From: a virus
IMG/VR virus record: IMGVR_UViG_3300009130_000074
Span: 1 to 36,255 of that record
DNA: 36,255 bases
Strand: one strand, 5' to 3'
In this document: one piece after another, positions 1-8,624 of the stretch
Position numbering within the stretch: position 1 is the first letter of the stretch
Layout of the letters: each line of letters starts with the position of its first letter
Made by a program: the position numbers and the translations under genes
Notes under the pieces: generated by a model
What the model was told of the DNA's origin: nothing
What the model saw: the letters and a program-made list of their open reading frames with translations, nothing else
Databases searched by the model: none

Positions 1-833
1 ATTCTTGTAACAAAACTTTGTACAGAATTGTTAGTTATTGTTTGTGAACTTGTCAATGTCAATTGCACTCCATCTGTTGTTTGCCCTGTTTGTACATATG
101 AGCCTCCTGCAATATCAGATAACATAGCAACAGTTCCTGATTTATCAGGCATTGTCCATGCTCTATCAGCAGTTATTGCTGATGGTGCTAACATACCATC
201 AAATGTATTGCCACTTGGTTGTAAACTTATTTGATTAGTATATGGAGTGTTACTTGTTTTTACAGTTAAACTATCACCCCCTAATGTTAATGACCGACTT
301 ACACCAGAGTTAATTGTTGAATTATTACTATTAAGAAACAATGCTCTGTTAGATAATGTTGAACTACTTTTAGAAGCACTTGCATTATTTTTTATTTGTA
401 TAGTAGAAAAAATAACTGCTGCTTCATCGCCAAAACCCATTTGGTTTAATCCTAAATACATATAGGCATCACCAATAAGTCCTGAAGCACTATTGCTCAT
501 GTACATTTTCGCTGAAGATGTTGCAAGTGTAATTCCTGAATCTGCTCCTTGCTCCATAAAAACAGATGTCCCATCTCCCCAAATATAACTTGTTTGAAAT
601 TCTGTTGAGCCATTTATAACAGAGGAGAATGTAAGTAACCAAGCACCAAGTGTATCATTTAAAAGAAGTTGACTATTTGTACTTTTGATAGCATCAGAAC
701 CACTTAAAACAATACTTTGCCCACCTGTAGTATTACCTGCCAAAAGAGTTGCTTGTAAATCACCTCCTCCTGGGCCTGCAGGATTAAGTTCTTGAAAATT
801 TTCTTCTAATAATGGATTATATTTTAAAGCCAT
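1..833 (-). CDS. Tail appendage / fibre-like protein (partial, C-terminus outside window)
   Basis: An open reading frame of 277 codons with no stop, running off the left edge. It starts at the ATG at 833 (MALKYNPLLEENFQELNPAG). The sequence is low in charge and rich in Ser, Thr, Asn and Gly, with a glycine patch near the start. Around residues 220-245 it carries a segment of the form ADRAWTMPDKSGTVAMLSD, which closely matches a recurring segment of phage fibre and appendage proteins (TANRTYTLPDKSGT-type). By inference it is a receptor-binding or appendage protein of the virion. It is the most distal gene of the leftward virion block, one base beyond the stop of the preceding 94-aa gene. The fibre-type motif is visible; the exact role is inferred. 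Confidence 0.7.
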   Translation of the reverse strand, partial: MALKYNPLLEENFQELNPAGPGGGDLQATLLAGNTTGGQSIVLSGSDAIKSTNSQLLLNDTLGAWLLTFSSVINGSTEFQTSYIWGDGTSVFMEQGADSGITLATSSAKMYMSNSASGLIGDAYMYLGLNQMGFGDEAAVIFSTIQIKNNASASKSSSTLSNRALFLNSNNSTINSGVSRSLTLGGDSLTVKTSNTPYTNQISLQPSGNTFDGMLAPSAITADRAWTMPDKSGTVAMLSDIAGGSYVQTGQTTDGVQLTLTSSQTITNNSVQSFVTR

Positions 834-834
834 A

Positions 835-1119
835 TTATGATAAGGTTATTGTAGCTACATGGTAAGTGCCTGCGCCACCATTATAAGTAAATTTTTTAGT
901 AACTGTCAATCCTAATATTGCAGAAACATATGTTATAGTATCAGGTCTTTGATCTGATGTTCCACCATCAAGCCATACATAAGTAGTAACCAAATCATTA
1001 GCTTGAGTTTCAAGTATTTGCAAATTACTTTGTGTAGATAAAGAAGATGTATTATCAACAATAGCACAAAGTTTTTTCTCAATACAATCTATTTTATTTC
1101 TATAGAATTTCTGATTCAT
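835..1119 (-). CDS. Small hypothetical virion-block protein (94 aa)
   Basis: 94 aa, starting MNQKFYRNKIDCIEKKLCAI. A TTG codon 9 nt upstream could also open the frame, but the ATG at 1119, 2 nt after the stop of the previous gene, fits the tight spacing better. The N-terminal half looks helical; the C-terminal half is rich in Thr, Gly and Tyr and looks like beta strands (TKKFTYNGGAGTYHVATITL). It lies between a Cys-rich virion protein and the appendage gene, with 2-nt gaps on both sides, so it is probably co-translated and may be a small tail or fibre-attachment component. I do not recognise the family. Confidence 0.6.
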   Translation of the reverse strand: MNQKFYRNKIDCIEKKLCAIVDNTSSLSTQSNLQILETQANDLVTTYVWLDGGTSDQRPDTITYVSAILGLTVTKKFTYNGGAGTYHVATITLS

Positions 1120-1121
1120 TG

Positions 1122-2249
1122 TTAACAATTTAATTCATCAGGACATACTATCCTAATATAATGTTTTAATATTTTTTGTTTAGCTTCTCCACAACAATCT
1201 ATTCCATAAATTATAGATTGATATTGCTTTTTAACCTGTGATGTAAGATTACATATATCTTCAGTAGAATCACATAAATCAGAATCTATACATTCAGCAG
1301 TTTGACAATCTATAAATTGATTATTTTCAAGACAAATCTCATTATCATTTACATCTACTTCACATATCTTTACTCCATATAAAGCAGGATATAATACAGA
1401 AATACCATACAATGTATTTAAACTTAATTGCAAATTATCAGGTATTGTTGGATTTACTCCACCACTTAATGTAAAAGTTTCTCCTGTTCCTATCCAGTTT
1501 GCTCCTGCAATATATGTCAAGGTTACTGTGTTAGTAGGATTGTTTGTGTTCCAATCATTTACCCAAAAATCTAAATTATTAATCCCATCTGTAGTAATTG
1601 CAATATTACCTACAGTTCCTACATTATCTGCTACAATTTCGACAACTATATTAGGTCCAATTTGTAATCCTATAATTCCAGTAGTAGCAAATTTACCACC
1701 ATAAGTAGGTTGTTCTATTATAGCAGGTAAATCATAAATAGAATTAAAACTACCTAATGTATAATCACAATTGGTAGCACCTGCTTGTGTTAATACAAAT
1801 GATATTCTATATTCAAACCCATCAACAGTATTTACTTTAAAATATAAAGTAGTTGGACTAGCTGCTATATTACCTAGTGAGCCAAATAGTATATAAGTTG
1901 ATGTTTTAATTATACTTGCATCTGGAAAACAAGTAGTATATGTAGGATCACAAGCTTCTATTGTAGAAACAAAATCAGGATTTATACCTGTTAATTTAAA
2001 TACATAATCACCATCACTAACAACTAAAGTACAACTTTCTATTTCTACATTTAAGTTATAATTTGGAGGAACATCTACAGTTACTTCATCCTTACAATTT
2101 GTAGAATATGTTACTGTATACTTTCTTACATTAGTAAAATCTTTAACTTTGTTTTTAAAAATATAATCAACAAAAGTCAAATCCTGTATAGGAGTATCTA
2201 CCCCTACATCATTGCAATTATCAGTATTTAGGAAATTTAAATTTGACAT
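1122..2249 (-). CDS. Cys-rich virion-type protein (375 aa), unknown family
   Basis: 375 aa from the ATG at 2249. The body is beta-rich and low in charge, typical of tail or appendage proteins. The last ~75 residues hold a dense set of cysteines (CLENNQFIDCQTAECIDSDL, then CDSTEDIC, then GIDCCGEAKQK) followed by a helical basic segment and a final CPDELNC. A similar arrangement, Cys cluster then helix, ends the neighbouring 183-aa protein, which suggests the two share a C-terminal domain. The cysteines could form disulphides or bind metal; the sequence alone cannot decide. Position in the virion block suggests a structural role. No family recognised. Confidence 0.65.
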   Translation of the reverse strand: MSNLNFLNTDNCNDVGVDTPIQDLTFVDYIFKNKVKDFTNVRKYTVTYSTNCKDEVTVDVPPNYNLNVEIESCTLVVSDGDYVFKLTGINPDFVSTIEACDPTYTTCFPDASIIKTSTYILFGSLGNIAASPTTLYFKVNTVDGFEYRISFVLTQAGATNCDYTLGSFNSIYDLPAIIEQPTYGGKFATTGIIGLQIGPNIVVEIVADNVGTVGNIAITTDGINNLDFWVNDWNTNNPTNTVTLTYIAGANWIGTGETFTLSGGVNPTIPDNLQLSLNTLYGISVLYPALYGVKICEVDVNDNEICLENNQFIDCQTAECIDSDLCDSTEDICNLTSQVKKQYQSIIYGIDCCGEAKQKILKHYIRIVCPDELNC

Positions 2250-2257
2250 TGTTAATA

Positions 2258-2809
2258 TTATTTACAACATAAACAAGCTTCTGTATTATTTAGTATCTCA
2301 TACAACTTTCTATAAAGATAACACATTTCATCACAGTTACAATTACAATTGCTTCCATTTATTAATCCAAAATGTAAAAGATGAGCATCTGTGTCAGTAT
2401 CTGTTTTTAATAAACTCTTTATATGTTTAGCAACCTGACAAGATGTAGCACAATCTAAAAAGAAACAATTGCTTTCAGATACTACAACAGTACCATCAAT
2501 ATTAGTCAATGTAACTATAATTTTATACACTCCATCTGTCCAGGTTGTTGCAGATGCATCTACTATCTTCGGATTTAACTCCATAGAAGTTCCATTAAAT
2601 AGATAAACATCTGTTTCAAAAATTGGAAAAGCAGCAGGAGCATCCCTTGTTATATCAACATCATAACCATCACAATCACAGCAATTGCGATATATTGTTA
2701 TTTTAATATCTGTATAAGGATCAGGACTACCACCAAAAGCAGTATCTAATAACTCTGAAGTTACTAGAATAAGAGAACAATCTGAATTCTGAGATATTGT
2801 TAGTGCCAT
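2258..2809 (-). CDS. Cys-rich virion-type protein (183 aa), unknown family
   Basis: 183 aa from the ATG at 2809 (MALTISQNSDCSLILVTSEL). The N-terminal ~115 residues read as a beta-sandwich-like domain (alternating hydrophobic strands, TDIKITIYRNCCDCDGYDVD, then VYKIIVTLTNIDGTVVV). The C-terminal ~65 residues carry clusters CATSC, NCNCNCDEMC and a terminal CLCCK around short helices. This resembles the C-terminal part of the neighbouring 375-aa protein. It is the first gene after the terminator of the 483-aa protein gene, so it may start a separate transcript. A tail or appendage adaptor is plausible but not shown. Confidence 0.65.
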   Translation of the reverse strand: MALTISQNSDCSLILVTSELLDTAFGGSPDPYTDIKITIYRNCCDCDGYDVDITRDAPAAFPIFETDVYLFNGTSMELNPKIVDASATTWTDGVYKIIVTLTNIDGTVVVSESNCFFLDCATSCQVAKHIKSLLKTDTDTDAHLLHFGLINGSNCNCNCDEMCYLYRKLYEILNNTEACLCCK

Positions 2810-2836
2810 ATTATATTATAATAATTTTAACTTAAA

Positions 2837-2869
2837 AAAGGCTTTGCCTTGAGATAAGACAAAGCCTTT
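2837..2869 (-). terminator. Intrinsic terminator after the 483-aa structural gene
   Basis: A perfect 10-bp stem (2837-2846 with 2860-2869, AAAGGCTTTG / CAAAGCCTTT) with a 13-nt loop. Read on the minus strand the second arm runs straight into a T tract (CAAAGCCTTTTTTAAG), the form of a Rho-independent terminator. It lies 27 nt beyond the stop of the 483-aa gene and before the 183-aa gene. Confidence 0.8.
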
Positions 2870-2895
2870 GTGATATATAGCGAAATTAAAACAAT

Positions 2896-4347
2896 CTATC
2901 CTAGACCATCTTCAGCTCCTGATTTATCTTCAGTAAGGTTTAAGTTACAGTCACAAGCTACTAAATCATCTGCTTTAGGATCAAAATCTGTAAGTAAAGC
3001 ATCCATGACAGCAGCAAAATCAGCTGCAGCAGCATCATTGCCACAAGGAATAACAATTGATGTATTTAGATTATTTTTATAATCCAACCACCCTGAATTA
3101 GATTCAAGATCATAAGTGATATCAATTTTGTTATATACCCCTGCTTTATCAACAAGACTTGAAAAACCTTGGAAAGCAACACCTAATGCAGTACCAGTTC
3201 TGTAAACACTTGGTTTTCCTGTAAAGCCACCTGCTTTGTATTCAATGTTTGCCATGTCATATCCCATTCCTTCAGATATTACATTGTCTTGAACAGTAAC
3301 AATTGTTCCATTACAATCAAATCCTAAAGAAGTAGTATTTGCCTGAGCAAAAGAAACTGTAAGAGTAGTGTTTCTAACATGGTAATACATAGTATTAACA
3401 TCACAGTACTGCTTAATAGATTCAGTTACAGAAGTAAGTCTTAAGGTAGGACAAGCTCCTGGGTTAGCTACTGCGAATGCAGCAACATCAGCAATTGCAG
3501 TTGAAATAACATCTACTATTGCAGGTGCAGTAACTGCTGTAGTACCTGCTGCAAAAGTAATTGTTTGAGCAACAGTAACGGCAGCACCATCAGCCAACAC
3601 AATAGAAACTGTATCTACACCATCACTTGTTGCAGTATACTTAGAATTTGCAGTAATTGCAGCAGCAGCTTTGGCAGCAATATCTACTGCTGTATCTCCA
3701 CCTGCAACAGTTACAGTCACAGGAAGATCAGTTCCTACTTGTACTGTAAAATCTCCTGCTACTGTAGGAGCACCTGCTACAAATTGAATACTACCAATGT
3801 TGGCAACAGCACTTGCTACTATAAGAGCATCTTCATCTGCATTAATTTCTGCAATTAACAAAGATACTAATTCAGCACAATCACCTGATGGGCAACCTTC
3901 ACAACCTTCACAACAACTTGTCTTTACAACAAATGTTTTAGTAAGTTGATTGTATCCATAGTTCATGTATTTTTGATCATTGTTCAGTTCTACTTTCAAA
4001 GCATATTGTGTATCACAGCTAGCAGTAAAGTTTTGAACATCAATAATCTGGGATTGTCCTGGAGTATAACATCTTACATTATAAGAAGATACCAATCCTT
4101 TTTGGATATGAGTACCTGCTGATTCTACATAATCATTAACAACTGAACCTCCTGTTGTATCCACAGCCATAGCTATGAAAAATTTTCTAACTGATCCTGC
4201 ACCTGCAGCATCAATAGATAATCCTGTGTCGTAATCAAAAATACCTACTTGTCCTACTGTTAATTCTGATTTTGGAAAACCTGCATCCATCAAGTCATCA
4301 TCATTTTGGAAAGGTATAATTGTATATACATCATTATTTTTAGCCAT
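2896..4347 (-). CDS. Virion structural protein with Cys knob and inserted beta domain (483 aa)
   Basis: 483 aa from the ATG at 4347 (MAKNNDVYTIIPFQNDDDLM). The N-terminal ~145 residues and the C-terminal ~170 look like one beta-rich structural fold. Between them lie a cysteine knot-like run (TSCCEGCEGCPSGDCAEL, about residues 143-160) and a segment at about 180-290 almost wholly of Ala, Thr, Val, Gly and Asp. The latter has a helix of the type DTAVDIAAKAAAAITANSKY between strands, a pattern common in phage tail and head-decoration domains. A further CDCNLNL lies near the C-terminus. Its position among capsid and tail-ring genes of a crAss-like block points to an abundant virion protein (decoration, head fibre or tail). 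I cannot choose among these. Confidence 0.7.
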   Translation of the reverse strand: MAKNNDVYTIIPFQNDDDLMDAGFPKSELTVGQVGIFDYDTGLSIDAAGAGSVRKFFIAMAVDTTGGSVVNDYVESAGTHIQKGLVSSYNVRCYTPGQSQIIDVQNFTASCDTQYALKVELNNDQKYMNYGYNQLTKTFVVKTSCCEGCEGCPSGDCAELVSLLIAEINADEDALIVASAVANIGSIQFVAGAPTVAGDFTVQVGTDLPVTVTVAGGDTAVDIAAKAAAAITANSKYTATSDGVDTVSIVLADGAAVTVAQTITFAAGTTAVTAPAIVDVISTAIADVAAFAVANPGACPTLRLTSVTESIKQYCDVNTMYYHVRNTTLTVSFAQANTTSLGFDCNGTIVTVQDNVISEGMGYDMANIEYKAGGFTGKPSVYRTGTALGVAFQGFSSLVDKAGVYNKIDITYDLESNSGWLDYKNNLNTSIVIPCGNDAAAADFAAVMDALLTDFDPKADDLVACDCNLNLTEDKSGAEDGLG

Positions 4348-4364
4348 CTTTTATCAAGATTTAA

Positions 4365-5087
4365 TTAATTAATTAAATTTAATTTCTCACGTTTAATATT
4401 ATAGTCACTATATTGCAGTTGACCAGTCAGAACTAATGCAGCAATATCTACAATCTCTGTATGGGTTTGAAAGGGAAGTTCACAGTCTTGAAAGCCTGTT
4501 AGTGTCACCCCATCAGGGAGTATATATTGAGAACTTGTTCCGAAATCTTCAGCATTATGCATGTAGACTGGCTTCTTTATATAATCCAATTGTAATGAAT
4601 TTATTACAAAAGTTCCATCTGAAAAAGCCTTTATACCTCCATCATAAAATCTTATATTAACTTCTCTCCATTCAAAAGATGATTTATCAAAAGGAGAAAA
4701 TTCAAAACTATCATCATGTTGTCTGAAAACACATTCTGCTTTAATATTAAAACAATTGTTTTTAGATACTGTAGCTTTACATGATACAAGATACATATAA
4801 TCTTCAGGCAATTCAACTTTATATTTTAAATCATCTATTTTAATTGCCGTTTGTGTTACATTGTCTTTTACAATGGTTCTTATATCATCTGTGTTTCTTT
4901 GGTTTTTTTCAAAACCAAAATCAAACATCTGCTGCATTTTTCTTGGCTCTGCAATATTCTTGATAAATATATTCTGTGCCTCATTTAATGCCCAATCAAT
5001 CTCAGGAATTAACAAATTCCTATATTGTTGAGAATCAACTTTATTAAGTTTTACCTTAAGATCATAATGCATTCTTTTTATACTCAT
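4365..5087 (-). CDS. Tail ring / P22 gp4-like tail stabilisation protein
   Basis: 240 aa from the ATG at 5087, which overlaps the stop of the previous gene (TAATG on the coding strand). The N-terminal half is helical and charged, with LIPEIDWALNEAQNIFIKN as a long helix. The middle has a LPEDYMYLVSCKATV strand followed by beta-rich sequence and IKKPVYMHN, and the C-terminus ends in a helix (TEIVDIAALVLTGQLQYSDY). The order helix bundle, LPxDY strand, KPxY strand, C-terminal helix matches the head-tail connector family that includes P22 gp4 and crAss-like ring proteins, which dock under the portal. Length fits. The call is by pattern and gene order. Confidence 0.6.
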   Translation of the reverse strand: MSIKRMHYDLKVKLNKVDSQQYRNLLIPEIDWALNEAQNIFIKNIAEPRKMQQMFDFGFEKNQRNTDDIRTIVKDNVTQTAIKIDDLKYKVELPEDYMYLVSCKATVSKNNCFNIKAECVFRQHDDSFEFSPFDKSSFEWREVNIRFYDGGIKAFSDGTFVINSLQLDYIKKPVYMHNAEDFGTSSQYILPDGVTLTGFQDCELPFQTHTEIVDIAALVLTGQLQYSDYNIKREKLNLIN

Positions 5088-5899
5088 TAGCTATCTGTTA
5101 ACTTCTCAAGTATAGATACTTTTAATGTTTGATTTTGAGGGTCTACGAAATAGATTACTGCATCTTCATAAGTATTTGCAATCTTATCTCCCATGTAATA
5201 AATACTAGCCCCCTCTTTTGTTAAAATATTTTTATGAAGTGCCTCTAACAAAGATGCCCGGATATACATTTCCTGAGCATCCATCTTAGCATATCTTAAA
5301 AATAATTTAGCATTTGTTTCAATTAACTCATCTAACTGCACATCTAAGAAATCTCTACTTCTTCCTCTTACAGTTTTCTCATTTGTAACAGTTAATATAT
5401 TTACAATCTTATCAGTTGACAACTCTTGTGCTAACTTATAACATTGTTTCTTTAACTGAACTTTTGTAGCTTTAATTTCAATTTGTTCTACTTCATCATA
5501 AATTACATGAGTAGCTTCAGGATATTTATTTTCATGATATTCCTTCATTGAATTTGCTACCAAATTAGAAGATTTTAGATTTTGAATTCTTACAAATTCC
5601 AAAGGAATTGTAGGATCTAAAAATATAGGATAGTTAGGTAATTTAATCTTAGAAGCACTACTATCCCAATAAGGGTGTGCTTTTTGAGGATTAAAAGTTC
5701 TATCTAAACTTACTCCTAATTTTTTACTATACTCTTCTTCTTGTTCTTCTGTCAAACCTGTAGCATAAGCTCCAGTAGCATGGTCATACAATACTCTTAT
5801 AGTAATTGGTTGAGCAAAAGATTCTTTGCCTATCATACCATGCCATTTATTTATTTCAATAGGTCTTATTTCAACCAGTGCTTTTTTTCCGCTTTCCAT
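5087..5899 (-). CDS. Capsid-associated structural protein next to MCP (270 aa)
   Basis: 270 aa from the ATG at 5899 (MESGKKALVEIRPIEINKWH). In crAss-like genomes a conserved ~250-aa protein occupies this place, directly downstream of the major capsid gene, and is usually annotated as a structural protein without a defined fold. The sequence is mixed: beta-like at the start, a central helical stretch with a KNLKSSNLVANSMKEYHENK-type run (about 118-138), then a long helical part (150-240) and a beta end. It overlaps the ring-protein start by one base, so the two are translationally coupled. Role in head completion or connector assembly is inferred from position only. Confidence 0.6.
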   Translation of the reverse strand: MESGKKALVEIRPIEINKWHGMIGKESFAQPITIRVLYDHATGAYATGLTEEQEEEYSKKLGVSLDRTFNPQKAHPYWDSSASKIKLPNYPIFLDPTIPLEFVRIQNLKSSNLVANSMKEYHENKYPEATHVIYDEVEQIEIKATKVQLKKQCYKLAQELSTDKIVNILTVTNEKTVRGRSRDFLDVQLDELIETNAKLFLRYAKMDAQEMYIRASLLEALHKNILTKEGASIYYMGDKIANTYEDAVIYFVDPQNQTLKVSILEKLTDS

Positions 5900-5922
5900 T
5901 TTTACATTTTTATTTTACAAAA

Positions 5923-5944
5923 GGGGAAGGCATTTCCTCCCCCT
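5923..5944 (-). terminator. Possible weak terminator after the capsid gene
   Basis: An imperfect GC-rich hairpin: GGGGAAGG at 5923-5930 pairs with the CCTCCCC arm at 5936-5944 with a one-base bulge and a short loop. On the minus strand it is followed by TTTTG only, so the T tract is weak. Its place between the capsid gene and the next gene suggests partial termination or mRNA processing that would set the capsid message apart. Confidence 0.45.
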
Positions 5945-5970
5945 TATTATTTACCACAAAAAAAACAAAT

Positions 5971-7431
5971 TTAGTTTCTTTTTAGAATTAACTCACCACA
6001 ACGAGATACATCTTCAATGTGAATACCACACTGATCTTTAACATGCATCTCATAGTAATCACCTGCGTGTGAAGCAAGACTATTACCTGTAACAGGACCA
6101 AAAGGAGAAGCCATACCACCAACGTAAATTAGTGACATACCACCTTTCTTCTTAACCTTAACAATGTTTGAATCTTTACCCTGACCTGAAAAATCAAGGA
6201 ATGTAAATCTCATTGATTCAGTTGGATACCCTGTAAGTGGGTCAATTTCAAAGTTGATTTCTCTATCATCATACAATGGCAAGTGAACAAGTTCTAAAGT
6301 AGAACCATTAGCCATTTGATATTTAGTGAACTGATAACCTGCAGACCAAGCATTATCATGATAATCAGATTTAGTCTGTTTAACAGAAAACTGATCAACA
6401 ATCTTAATGAAACCACTTCTTTGCATCCAATCATTAACTGCTCTGTGGAACAACAACATACCATACTCACCTGTAAAGGCTTTAATATGTCTTTGAGAAC
6501 CAGGCTTAACTCTTGAATAGAAAATATCCATAAGATATTCTTCAATCAATTCAGCAGTCAAATGTGAATAAGCTTCTCTGTGTGAATCCTCTAATTGCTC
6601 CTGAATACCAGGTCCATTATAAAGAGGTCTACCATTAGCACCAAGTACAGTATCAGTACTACGAGAATACCAAAATCCTCTTTCCAATTCTCTGTACCAT
6701 TGTTGCCAATATTCTACTTCAGCATATTTGATCCAAGATTTGTGCATAGCACCTTTTGAATCAGGAATAGCTACTGCTAATACTTCTGTACCAGCATCTC
6801 CTGTAACACGATATTTTTTTCTAAATCGTGAATGTCTGTTTTTCAAAGTAATAGGCAATGCATACTGAGTACTACCTGATTGCTCAGAAGCTTCTTCATA
6901 CATAGAGAATAACTTTGCCCATTGAGTACCTGGTCTTAGATAAGTAAGCGGTAAAGAAGCAGTTACATTATCATCCATCAATCTAACAGTATAAATCCAA
7001 CCATTACCATGTCTTTGTGGTTGTTCTTGGATTCTACATTGAAACTTCTTATTAGAAGTACCCGGATGTATAATATCACCTGCTACAAACCAATTTTCAG
7101 ATAACTTAATCTTAAAGTTAGTTCTTCCTTGACCAGGAGCTGTAATAGCAGTACTTAGTACATTTTCCAATACGACCAAAGGTTTTGTAGAAGCAGTTTT
7201 CAATCCCCATTCCCATTCATTACTTGTAATTTCTCTTTCTCTGCCTGAAGCAATAAGAGAAGAAGTTAATGAGTTATCTGAAAAGTATTTTTTGGAAGAA
7301 AAAATTTCTGCCATTTTACCTTCAAATTGAGCAGGTCTTGCATGAAGAGATGCACCTAAGTGGTTTAACTCAGTCATATTAGCATGCCATGCCATCTGTT
7401 TTGTAACTAATTTATTTTTAACTCTTGCCAT
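5971..7431 (-). CDS. Major capsid protein (HK97-fold, crAss-like)
   Basis: 486 aa from the ATG at 7431 (MARVKNKLVTKQMAWHANMT), close to the ~490 aa usual for crAss-like major capsid proteins. The order TerL, portal, scaffold-like, this gene is the standard order for the family. The sequence is an even alpha/beta mix with many aromatic residues (EVEYWQQWYRELERGFWYSR around 240-260), a long acidic helix after it, and a beta-rich C-terminal part ending in a Cys-containing strand (IEDVSRCGELILKRN). It would form the shell of the icosahedral head. The call rests on length, gene order and overall likeness; no single catalytic motif exists to confirm it. Confidence 0.8.
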   Translation of the reverse strand: MARVKNKLVTKQMAWHANMTELNHLGASLHARPAQFEGKMAEIFSSKKYFSDNSLTSSLIASGREREITSNEWEWGLKTASTKPLVVLENVLSTAITAPGQGRTNFKIKLSENWFVAGDIIHPGTSNKKFQCRIQEQPQRHGNGWIYTVRLMDDNVTASLPLTYLRPGTQWAKLFSMYEEASEQSGSTQYALPITLKNRHSRFRKKYRVTGDAGTEVLAVAIPDSKGAMHKSWIKYAEVEYWQQWYRELERGFWYSRSTDTVLGANGRPLYNGPGIQEQLEDSHREAYSHLTAELIEEYLMDIFYSRVKPGSQRHIKAFTGEYGMLLFHRAVNDWMQRSGFIKIVDQFSVKQTKSDYHDNAWSAGYQFTKYQMANGSTLELVHLPLYDDREINFEIDPLTGYPTESMRFTFLDFSGQGKDSNIVKVKKKGGMSLIYVGGMASPFGPVTGNSLASHAGDYYEMHVKDQCGIHIEDVSRCGELILKRN

Positions 7432-7444
7432 CGTTTTTTGTTAT

Positions 7445-8542
7445 TTAATCATCAAAATATTCAAAAAGAGCTTTCTTTCTTCTTCCTGTTGAGGAGTTAG
7501 AACTCTTCATTTTAGTGGACTTCCTTTCAATTTTATCTTTAGTTTTTCTGGTCACTTTTGTCTCTGTATCCCTAATAACATCTGATACATCAAAATCATT
7601 ACGTAATAACTTGGCAATAATTAAGATCTTCTCAGGATCTTGAAATACATTTTGCAAATCTGTTTGCATTTGGGTCATATATGTATCCTTACCTACTTTT
7701 ACATTAGCTCTTGTCATATATGAATGCAAATGTTTCTTATCTTTTTTGCTAAATGTAAATTGACCTATTGTATCAACTTCCTCTAATTTATCTTTCAATT
7801 CCTGAGAAAGTCTTTCTCTTTGTTTAGCCTGCTCTTGTGCTTCTATCTTTTGTTGCTTAACTATTTTTTCTTTCTCTATAGCTTTAGCATTGTTAATTTT
7901 AGCTTCATATTTCTGAGCATGTCTTTTCAACTTAGCACCTTCTTTAAGCCACTCTATCTTATCATTGATATCTTCTTCATCATAACCTTCAAGCTTCATT
8001 CCATGTTTTACAACACTTTCCTGATAATTTTCATCGTCAAGATCTCCTGAGGGAGTACTATTGAATTTGTTATAAGCATTTAAAAAGTCAGAAGTCTTTC
8101 CTCCATTCTTCTTAAATTTAAGAAAAGCAATACCATCTTCATCCATTTCATCAAAGAAACTTTCCATAGTTTCTTCAACTCTAGCATCAACTTCTTTATC
8201 AATCATATCAGGTAAATCTTCATCAGATAAACCATCTGCAAACTCTTCATCTTCAAGAGCAGCAAAAATACCATTGTCTTTAAGTTGAGATATCAAAGAA
8301 GAATTTACAGAAGAAACCTCTTCACTATCTTCATCTTCTACAAAGTCTATATTGTCAAAATCTATTTCTTTTTCTTCAACATCTTCTTTAATTTCTTCTT
8401 TAGCTTCAACCTCTTCTTTTTCAGGTTGAATAATTTCTTCTTTTTCAGGTTGCTTTTCAGCTTCTTGTTTAGCTTCTCCTAAAGAAGCTTCATCCCAAGT
8501 ATCCCAAGAAAAATTTTCCAGCTTTTCATTATTCTCTGCCAT
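7445..8542 (-). CDS. Scaffold-like / head assembly protein (365 aa)
   Basis: 365 aa from the ATG at 8542. The first ~90 residues are extremely acidic (repeats of PEKEE, then EEKEIDFDNIDFVEDEDSEE). Residues ~195-250 form a charged coiled coil (KAIEKEKIVKQQKIEAQEQA and on). The C-terminus is basic (KRKSTKMKSS-like, then STGRRKKALFEYFDD). An acidic N-terminus, long helices and a basic capsid-binding tail, placed between portal and capsid genes, is the profile of phage scaffolding proteins, which line the inside of the procapsid and are lost on maturation. No protease motif is visible. Function is inferred from composition and position. Confidence 0.65.
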   Translation of the reverse strand: MAENNEKLENFSWDTWDEASLGEAKQEAEKQPEKEEIIQPEKEEVEAKEEIKEDVEEKEIDFDNIDFVEDEDSEEVSSVNSSLISQLKDNGIFAALEDEEFADGLSDEDLPDMIDKEVDARVEETMESFFDEMDEDGIAFLKFKKNGGKTSDFLNAYNKFNSTPSGDLDDENYQESVVKHGMKLEGYDEEDINDKIEWLKEGAKLKRHAQKYEAKINNAKAIEKEKIVKQQKIEAQEQAKQRERLSQELKDKLEEVDTIGQFTFSKKDKKHLHSYMTRANVKVGKDTYMTQMQTDLQNVFQDPEKILIIAKLLRNDFDVSDVIRDTETKVTRKTKDKIERKSTKMKSSNSSTGRRKKALFEYFDD

Positions 8543-8624
8543 GATACAAATTTAAGTTTAATTATTTAAAATATTTAAGTTTGGTTCTTAACTTTTTATT
8601 AGAAAACAGAAATAGCTTTAAATA

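Noticed and set aside
28-465. Two plus-strand open frames at the left end
   Set aside because: They are shadows of the minus-strand appendage gene that runs through 1-833 without a stop.
3565-3858. Plus-strand frame rich in Ser, Cys and Asn
   Set aside because: It is the antisense of the repetitive Ala/Thr/Val region of the 483-aa structural gene.
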